Assembly: GCA_015143295.1 (NCBI GenBank)
Contig: CM026557.1
Location: 34,357,965-34,421,964 of the forward strand
Source of the DNA: Tetracentron sinense
Taxonomy: Eukaryota > Streptophyta > Magnoliopsida > Trochodendrales > Trochodendraceae
Reading direction: 5' to 3'
Length of the DNA stretch: 64,000 nt
Shown here: one piece after another, positions 58,001 to 64,000 of the stretch
Layout: the number at the start of each line of letters is the position of its first letter
Numbering within the stretch: the first letter of the stretch is position 1
Notes under the pieces: model-generated
Seen by the model: only the letters and a program-made list of their open reading frames with translations
What the model was told of the DNA's origin: nothing
The model's database searches: none
Made by a program: the position numbers and the translations under genes

Positions 58001-59410
58001 AACATTTCGATACATGTTGACCAAAACCTTGTATTTATATAACCAACAAAGTAACATGTCGTTATTTCAATACAAATAACAAAACAATTACCGAAACATT
58101 ACCAGATATGTCAAAAGATATTGTAAGTTTTATTTCGCAGGTAGGTTCGAGTCGATACCCTAGAAACAAAAATATTTCGTAAGAAATATTAGGAAATGTG
58201 TTAATTTTAAAAACCATTGAAGGATCTATTATTATGTTCAATTGTTGGATGGATTAAAGAAGAAAAGAACTATTATAAAATTTAGGTCAATAGTCCAACG
58301 AGGATGGTTAACTTAGATCTATTGATGTTTTAGATATTACAAAGAGTGCAAATAACCTCTTTTAACTTGTTTATACTGTTTTTGGGGAGTCGGTGAAGAA
58401 AATATTATTCAGCTCATTACTGATGGAGCTTCCACTTGCGTCAATCCCATGTTAGTGTTAATGGAGAAAAGAAAAAAGTTGTATTGGTTACCATGTGCAA
58501 TGCATTGCTTAAAGTGGTGCTTGAAGATATTTATAGCTTTCCCTACATGCAGAAATAGTGGACTAATATTGTGCAATTACTATTTGTATTAATAAGTACT
58601 GTTGGATATTAAATTTGATGCACAAGCATACCAAATTTGTCTTACCAATTTTTTATGGCTAGATATCATTGAGGGAGCAGAGTGACCCATTTTCACAGGA
58701 AAGAGAAACATCATCGATAAGACAAAAACATCGCTTTGCTCAGGAGTTGGTCTTGGACATTGATCATAAAGTTAGGGTCCGAGTGAATATGGTGAACTTC
58801 TGGTATCCAAACTGAATCCATAACTTCATATTTATTAAAAATAAAAATTTTAAAAAAATTGATAAGTGCAGCATGGTGCAAATATTTAAATTTCACCCTT
58901 TTAGATACTTTTTCAGATCTATTGCCGTTACTACGTAGCAGTCAAAAATTAGTCTCCAATTTTCATGATATTATGCATGGATCGGATATAGCATGGCCAA
59001 TTCCTCAATAATATGGCCAATTCCTTCATAAGTGGTAATATATGTAAACTAACATTTATACAAATATTCTACCCTTTGTTAGATAATCTGAATTTTAAGA
59101 ACAAATTACATTACCAGATTCGTCCAGACTAGCATGTCTGAGACCATCATTTGCACTAAAAAAAAGATATCACTTTAGAGAGTAAAATGATCACAGTATC
59201 CACCACAACAATCTGACCTCCACCAAAGAAAGCAAACGTCCACTTTTCCTCAGATACTAATTTGCATTTTAGTGATGGTTGAGATTATAAACTTACCTGG
59301 TTGTCTTCCAAATTGAGCTTCTTTAATAGCTTTTGTTTCTCTTCATTAGTTAGTATCTCATGCTTTGGCATTAAAATGTGCTTTGTAATATTCATCAACA
59401 AGTCGGTGAT
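50569..59410 (-). CDS. NRPE5: RNA polymerase subunit 5, NRPE5 (Pol V) type, C-terminal exons
   Basis: Two minus-strand exons join in phase 0 across GT-AG sites: 59410-59297 (38 codons, with [20 protein letters not shown] and [18 protein letters not shown]) and 50694-50569 (41 codons plus TGA, with [20 protein letters not shown] and [14 protein letters not shown]). Together they form the C-terminal assembly domain of the RPB5 family. The general subunit has DPVARYFGL...RPSETAGRYVTYR here, whereas this protein has KKDAI and GEITDSHV, as in Arabidopsis NRPE5, the Pol V-specific subunit used in RNA-directed DNA methylation. The N-terminal exons were not found and should lie beyond 59411. The 8.6 kb intron holds at least six transposons. 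It may be a functional gene or a young pseudogene; both splice sites are intact. Confidence 0.85.
51061..52247. mobile_element. Element with long terminal inverted repeats (about 270 bp)
   Basis: The left arm starts ATAGTGGAGGTAACTAGTCA and the right arm, on the opposite strand, ATAGAGGAGGTGACTAGCCT. Pairing continues about 270 bp, including AGTCAGCTCACCTCC, CCGTTGGATCTCAAAC and AAACCGGAGTTCTCTTC. About 630 bp of different sequence lies between. Long arms suggest a Mutator-like element. Insertion into a TA repeat hides the duplication. It sits in the RPB5-family intron. Confidence 0.75.
51600..51930 (+). pseudogene. Possible captured gene fragment between the long inverted repeats
   Basis: The core is not AT-rich filler. 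One frame gives [20 protein letters not shown] and [17 protein letters not shown]; after a frame change another gives [20 protein letters not shown] and a tail ending [13 protein letters not shown]. I do not recognise the protein. Carrying host gene pieces is known for Pack-MULEs. Confidence 0.3.
52248..53292. other. RPB5-family intron, unassigned part
   Basis: AT-rich with TA and GA microsatellites. No gene seen. Confidence 0.35.
53301..53655. mobile_element. hAT-type MITE, family A copy 2
   Basis: The ends CATAGTAACAAAATTC and, on the opposite strand, CATAGTGACAAAGTTG match closely. Flanking 8-mers GTCGCTTG and TTCACTTG match at 6 of 8, so the insertion is older than copy 1. Internal GAATTATTC words and the right-hand block GAACTTGA(T/C)CCTTG are shared with 947-1294. 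Confidence 0.7.
53664..54177. other. RPB5-family intron, unassigned part
   Basis: The right part (54085-54177) is purine-rich with repeated GAAGCGAAA/GAGAAGCAAAG words, possibly the end of another decayed element whose other end may be near 55690. No gene seen. Confidence 0.3.
54186..54664. mobile_element. hAT-type MITE, family B copy 2
   Basis: It starts CATTGTTTAAAAAACGG and, on the opposite strand, CATGGTTTAAAACAGTGCC. A perfect 8-bp AATGAGAT flanks it (54178-54185, 54665-54672). ACCGTTACGTAACGG-type palindromes and the central AAAAACATATAATAAAT(G/T)AG block are shared with 9320-9925. Confidence 0.85.
54823..55558. mobile_element. hAT-type element, family C copy (right edge uncertain)
   Basis: It begins TAGTATAGTCAAGGCGTCTA with GGCGATGCCTAGGCGAGACG inside, and its body aligns with 57099-57704 over several hundred bases (for example GGATTCTTGAACCGGAAAGT and ATTCTTCAAGAATTT). 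The right end seems damaged, with AGAGGCGCCTAGGTG near 55515. Confidence 0.6.
54903..55082. repeat. TA/TG and CA/TA microsatellites
   Basis: (TA)n-(TG)n occupies about 54901-54944 and (CA)n-(TA)n about 55045-55081. The two are roughly mirror images about 100 bp apart within the family C element. Confidence 0.9.
56035..56620 (+). pseudogene. 5'-truncated LINE: zinc-binding RT tail and 3' UTR
   Basis: Broken translation shows the zf-RVT region that follows plant LINE reverse transcriptases: PSKASFFIW (about 56040), a CxxC-like [18 protein letters not shown] block and HLRLHCPF in shifted frames (56140-56190). A T-rich 3' UTR with TTGAATGAAATTTTAATTAC ends in an A tract at about 56610-56618. Intronic to the RPB5-family gene. 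Confidence 0.65.
56621..57090. other. RPB5-family intron, unassigned part
   Basis: AT-rich; no feature recognised. Confidence 0.35.
57099..57704. mobile_element. hAT-type element, family C, 606-bp copy
   Basis: It begins CAATGTAGTTAAGGC and, on the other strand, CAGTGTAGTCATGGC (12 of 15 match). Flanking AAAAATAC and GAAAATAC match at 7 of 8. CGCCTAGGCGACG and CACCTAGGCGGTGG stand near the right end and CATCTAGGTGATTTGG near the left. Confidence 0.8.
57713..58384. other. RPB5-family intron, unassigned part
   Basis: AT-rich, no feature recognised; possibly the 5' part of the decayed hAT element that follows. Confidence 0.3.
58385..58700 (+). pseudogene. hAT transposase relic (DUF659 region)
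   Basis: The translation [20 protein letters not shown] followed by [20 protein letters not shown] is the DUF659 part of plant hAT transposases (typically EENVVQVVTDNA ... [19 protein letters not shown]). The frame is lost after about 58560 and neither the BED zinc finger nor the C-terminal dimerisation domain is visible. It is the only hAT transposase remnant seen in a window with many hAT-type MITEs. Confidence 0.7.
58701..59296 (-). other. RPB5-family intron, donor-proximal part
   Basis: It ends at the minus-strand donor CAG|GTAAGT (59296/59297). Nothing else recognised. Confidence 0.35.
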
Positions 59411-60846
59411 CTGAAGATAAAACGAGCCAATATGAGAAGTTAGAAATATGAGATAGAAAATTTCTTAGTTTTGAACTCAATCAGAAAGTAAAAGGCTAAG
59501 AAATTTCAAATGGATAGAAGATAGACAAATAAAAATTTTGATTTCAGAGATCAAGGAATTATAAGAACATCAGCAAGAGGGAGAAAAATGAAGTATGTCA
59601 TATACGTAGAGTGAAATGACATGTTTACGAATCAGATATCATTTGTGGCTTTGATATATTTCCATGTCATAGAGGTAATACTTAGATGAGTTTACTCAAT
59701 AGCTATTTTATGTCACATGCATCATGTGATAACCTTAATTTCAGCACTGTATTCAAAGCGTCCAGACAGCTCCTAAGCGATGGGGATTCCTCTAGGCGAG
59801 GCGTTGCCTAGGCGATTACTTATTTACTTACATGATGCCTTGACAACCAAAATTTATTTTTTTCTGCTAAAATTTTAAAATTTTAGAGAGCACCTGACTA
59901 GAGCCTGATTAAGTGTAAGGCGATGCGGCAAGCTAGACATTGCCTAGGCGAAATTTTAACTACACTAAATTTCAGTAATGTGGTGGAAAGAAAACATAGC
60001 TGGCAATAGAGATTGCAAACATTGATAATCTTAATTAACATATTGTCTATTGTTTCCCTGCATTGGCACCATGCACTTGCACCACACCCGGATAAATGTG
60101 TGCATGCACATGTCAGCACACTAATATAAACAGCTTTGGAATTGTCATCTTCTGTTTATAAAAAGAATGCTCATGTTACATACCAGACATGCATGCCTTC
60201 TACAAGCCAGCTTAGTTAGTGAGACACCCAAGCAACAATAAATCTGAAGCTGTTTCTTAGTTTCTTTACTTAAATGTTTTAAGTATTCAAATTCCTATTA
60301 GAAAGGAGTAGATATGGTTGTGGTAGGGTTGTTTCCTGAATTGGTGGGATTACACTAGTCAGGGTGTTTTTATTTTTACATGGGAGAATAATGAGAGTTG
60401 ATTGACATTCTCATTTTATGTCATTATGTTCTTGCACAAGAGGAAGGCCTTTCCCTCTTAAAACTCTGGCCATTAAAAGTTATAACTGATAGGGTGTGAC
60501 CCTGTCAGCTTGATTTCAAAGACATTGCAAGAGAGCCGTAGATTCAGCATTGTTAATGATAAATTATGCTAACAAGTAACAACTAACTATAGAGTATAGA
60601 TCACTGGTGTTCCTATTTGAACATTCTTATACAAGTCAAGGACAATATTATCCTAATCAAAAAGCCACTGAACATGGAGCATGTCCCTTTATGCTATACC
60701 TTGGAAAGACAGCATGTAAAAATGGTTTAGATGTCTCTCTGGATAACCACCTCACCACCAAAAGGTATCTTTTCAACTGAATGGATGTAATCCTCATAGA
60801 TAGCCTTTCAAGGTGGCTCTTAGAAGTTAGAATGGACCATCATGCT
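59411..60846 (-). other. RPB5-family upstream intron with one MITE
   Basis: It starts after the minus-strand acceptor TTTATCTTCAG beside 59410. I searched it for the expected N-terminal RPB5 exons and found none. The family C element 59745-59967 lies inside. Confidence 0.4.
59745..59967. mobile_element. hAT-type MITE, family C, 223-bp copy
   Basis: A perfect 8-bp AATTTCAG flanks it (59737-59744 and 59968-59975). The ends are CACTGTATTCAAA and, on the other strand, TAGTGTAGTTAAA. CTAGGCGAGGCGTTGCC and TTGCCTAGGCGAAA words lie near each end. Confidence 0.8.
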
Positions 60847-60854
60847 TCGAGGGG

Positions 60855-61294
60855 CAGTGTTACCTAGGCACTTCAGTTTTCCCAAATTTTGCCGTGCCGA
60901 CACTTGGACACGACACGACACTCCATGGCACGACACGACACTCCTTGATACGTGCCTATACCATGTCATGGTGACATTAACATTATGATTAGGCGCATGG
61001 TGCTTCAAGTATTCCACATCATTTTAAAAATACAATTGCAAGGATTTTTTTTGTCAATTTGTGTTGTTTTTTTGGAAACATAGACGAAATTTTACTAGAG
61101 AGTAGCGGCAACAACAACAATCAATATGTACATCTCTCTCTTCTCTTTTCTCTTGTAGCTCATTTTTAGTATATAATCATTTTTAAAAATATGTATGTTC
61201 GTGCCGCCGTATTTGGATTTTCAGAACTTGCCGTGCCGAACACCCCTAGACACCTGGACACTTGGCACCCGTACCACGTGCCTAGGTAACACTG
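60855..61294. mobile_element. hAT-type MITE, family E, well preserved
   Basis: The inverted ends CAGTGTTACCTAGGCAC are identical over 17 bp, and the 8-bp duplication TCGAGGGG is perfect (60847-60854, 61295-61302). Inside are CACGACACGACACTCC direct repeats and TTGCCGTGCCGA words. It is likely the youngest MITE here. Confidence 0.92.
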
Positions 61295-61302
61295 TCGAGG
61301 GG

Positions 61303-61959
61303 TATCTATAAGTAGGGGTTTCACCTACTATCCCGACATTGCATTATGTGTCTTCCAAAAGAATAATAATATATTATGGATCGTGCATATGCATATCCAG
61401 TGGACATCGTACAGAGCAGAGTTCAGCGACACTAGTTGGCTTATCATATTTGGATCTTCTGGGATCTTTGTTGTCACGCACTCACGATTGATCTTCTTGT
61501 TTTTCTTTTATCTCTTTTTCTGGGTTCACTATCTTGTGACCCCTTGTTGTTATTTTTGTTTGAATCATTTCCTTTCAACTTTATATATATATATATATAT
61601 AAAAGAATAATAATATATTATGTTCAAGAACTTAGCCCTCGATGAAATAATTTAGATTCTTGTGAATTTTGTGGGTTGTTCTCCCAACTTTCTAAGTATT
61701 TGGAGCAGGGACATCTTCATAATTTCTGAACTAGATCAGTTTGGTATTTAAAGTGGTTCGTACCCTTTAGTAGTGACCGTTGATTGAGATTATTAGGGAA
61801 GCAAGAGGACATCCAGCTCGCTACGGCACTTTTACTAAAGTGATTCAACCTTTGGAAGACGAATAACTCAGTTTCTCAGAAGAAGTCAACCTTCTTTCTG
61901 CTCTTTCAGTTATCAAATCTCAAATTCTCTCAGAGCCCTAGTGAGCCCCTAAAGGAAGA
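61303..61959. other. Unassigned sequence
   Basis: It contains a TA microsatellite (about 61583-61601) and the tail of a T-rich LINE-like 3' end near 61480-61575. No gene. Confidence 0.3.
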
Positions 61960-62750
61960 GAAGCATAAGAAAATGGGAATCTTACCATAGTCCTTCGAGA
62001 TTCTATCTTTGGTGATTAATCATGTAGAAAAACTTCAAAGGGACTTTTTGTGGCATGGAAAGGAAGAGGTTCCATCTTAAGAAGTGTGAAGAGATTTGTC
62101 ATCCTAAGAAAATAGGTGGATTCAGCTTTAGAGAGTTGAGAGTTATGCATAAATCACTCAGAAAATGGTGGTAGATGTTTGCTAAGGAGATAGTTCCACT
62201 CTTTGGAGGAGAGTTGTCAGTCTCAAATATGGGATCCATAATGATAATTAGCAAAGTGACTTCTTTGTGTGCGCTAGGTTTTCAGTGGAATGGTGAAATA
62301 ATCAAATTTTCAAAAGATGATTGGTTTGGAGAAGGTAAAACTTTGTGCGCGTGCCTTTGATTACAGATTGGCTGCGGCATAGGAGCTATCAGTGAATCAT
62401 TTCTTTGACCGAATGAATGATGAAGTGGTTTGGAAGCCAAAGTTACGAAGAAATTTGGTTGAAAGAAAAAAGGATGAATGCATCTCCCTGCTTAGGTGGT
62501 TGGATGGGTTGGCACGCCTTTGAGTGGGGAGGACTCCTAAGCATAGAGAGCATTCTTGAAAGGAATGTCCTCAGTAACATCTGTTTACATCTTGTTTATC
62601 GGTGGTTTGGAAACTTTTTATTTGATTATTTATATTTTAAAGGTGCCAATTGGTCCTAGAGTTGAAGCTTTTATTTGGACTATGGTTCTGGACAGAGATT
62701 TTATCCCCTTTTCCAGAAGATTGATTTAGATTACCCCCTCACCCAGTTCA
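61960..62750 (+). pseudogene. LINE reverse transcriptase C-terminal relic
   Basis: The shifted-frame translation includes VEKLQRDFLWHGKEEV (62025-62070), a GGFSFRELRVMHKSL-like block (about 62110-62160), FAKE/WRRVVSLKYGIHNDN (62190-62240) and GEGKTLC. This is the RT-to-zf-RVT linker of plant LINEs. It is frameshifted and has no tail; it may lie in the RPB5-family intron. Confidence 0.7.
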
Positions 62751-62859
62751 TAGATCAGAACTGCTCAACTCTCCATCTTCCACTAAGTTGAAAAACATAG
62801 CTGCAAGCATCATTGACCTCCTCTCCACTCTTCTACAAACTTGACTGTGTAGAGACTCA

Positions 62860-64000
62860 AAATTTCATATCTTGATGTTTGTGCAAACTTTAATAAAAAG
62901 CCTTGAAAGTATCTCCAAACATTGCAATTAATGTCAATTCATGTTTAAGTATGTTTAATTAATGTTATTGGGTGCTTAACTATGGTTAAACTTATTATAT
63001 GATGAATGATTAAGAGTCAAAGTGAAGAAAATGGCCAAAACAGAAAAAAAAAACCTACACCACCAGTTGACCGCCCCCAAAACCGGTCGACCAATGGAAT
63101 CAAAAAGTTGTATGGGAGTTTTTGGGAGAGAAGGGTAGCAAGACTGGTCGACCGCGACCATCACCAGTCGACCGCAAGGCTACCGGTGGACCTCCCTTCG
63201 TGGTTTTTGTCTAAATGGACTTTCTAATTCTGAAAATCCGAGAATTAGAAGTCTCTAAGGACTCCTTGGCCTATTTAAAGACCTTAAACTCGTGGGGATT
63301 AGGGTTTTAACATTCTAAGAGTCTGAGAAATTCCAAAGAGAGAGATTGACCTAACCTTTTGAAGGATTTTCATCTCAAGGAGAAGCTTGGAGATCATCTC
63401 CAAGGTCATTTCAAAGTGATTCGATTGTAGGGAAGCGATCAAGGAATGTACCATACACTGTTCTAACCTAATAATATGTATGATATATGATTTTAAGATC
63501 TAGGAAGTGATGCTTATATGTTTTTATGTTATGAAGATTATATCAAGGTTAGAGTTTGCATGATTTCAAGAGGATCTTGTGTTAATGATTATGAATGGAT
63601 TAAGGGATATGGGCATTAATATGTGATTGATGTTATGACAATGTATTGAGGATTTCATTGATGTTTAGATATGATATTGTAATTGGTTTCTAGAAATCTT
63701 ATGCATATATGATTGAACTTGATGGAAAGGATGATTTCCAAGGATGGGTGTATGTACGAACATGGAGGAAGTGATTTAGTTGAATGATGATTAAATCTGG
63801 AATTCTATGATGTTAATTGTGATTATATTTTATGTAAATAGGTTATTCTTGTATGAACTTCCATGTAAATTATGCCTAATTATACATGTATATCGATTGG
63901 TTGAGATTCGGATAGGTAAATACTTGGAGGATGATAACGCCCTAAATTTGCTAAACTTAGTTATATGGGTGGCTTTGGTGGGATTCGATGTTTTGATATT
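62860..64000 (+). repeat. LTR of a plant retrotransposon, cut by the window edge
   Basis: A non-coding, LTR-like layout: five GGTCGACC-like words (63060-63190), a TATA-like CCTATTTAAAGACC (about 63270), then a leader with GAGAGAGATTGACC and long AT-rich 3' part. No pol sequence appears before the edge, so the assignment rests on overall look. Confidence 0.45.

Noticed and set aside
60180-60846. Search for the missing N-terminal RPB5-family exon on the minus strand
   Set aside because: No stretch with an in-frame RPB5 N-terminal motif and splice sites was found; weak donor-like sites alone are not evidence.

Overview
This is nuclear DNA of a flowering plant, probably a woody dicot or magnoliid with a TE-rich genome. 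GT-AG introns reach 5-9 kb, and the four genes are plant genes. Copia, Gypsy and LINE relics, hAT-type, Mutator-type and PIF-type short elements and long AT-rich intergenic stretches fill most of the space. I cannot name the species from sequence alone.

Layout. (1) 1-20942, + strand: a clock coactivator gene of the LNK2 type. Seven coding exons are visible (5780-6155, 6248-6377, 6561-6903, 7016-7102, 12435-13163, 13321-13475, 20633-20942) and the start exon is missing. Its introns hold a Copia element with both LTRs, a minus-strand LINE ORF1-like relic, two more Copia relics, a LINE reverse transcriptase relic and several hAT-type MITEs. (2) 21360-32750: no gene. It holds a probable Helitron, a minus-strand Gypsy element split by a solo LTR and a LINE tail, Mutator-type and PIF-type MITEs, a 2.56 kb hAT-like element and a tandem repeat. 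(3) 34860-37855, + strand: a PATRONUS-type plant securin gene, with a non-coding first exon and two AACGG (MSA-core) motifs next to a TATA-like box. (4) 42331-46254, + strand: the most unusual locus. It is a three-exon gene for a predicted 873-residue membrane protein with signal peptide, EXORDIUM/PHI-1 domain, two CUB-like domains, one transmembrane helix and a kinase domain lacking the catalytic HRD and DFG aspartates. The first CUB sits alone on a symmetric phase 1-1 exon. (5) 50569-59410, - strand: the last two exons of an RPB5-family RNA polymerase subunit gene of the NRPE5 (Pol V) type, separated by an 8.6 kb intron full of transposons; upstream exons are not visible and probably lie beyond the right edge. 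(6) 59411-64000: intron or flank with a very well preserved hAT MITE, a LINE fragment and a retrotransposon LTR.

The genes do not form a pathway. They cover clock output (LNK2), chromatid cohesion (PATRONUS), a putative cell-surface pseudokinase receptor, and a polymerase subunit likely to act in RNA-directed DNA methylation. A second theme is the set of at least ten short elements with 8-bp target duplications, each filled with repeats of its own short, often palindromic word. That pattern fits several non-autonomous hAT families with subterminal transposase-binding sites, and a decayed hAT transposase relic is also present.

Exon boundaries were set by reading frame, GT/AG sites and family resemblance from memory. 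No database search or transcript data was available.
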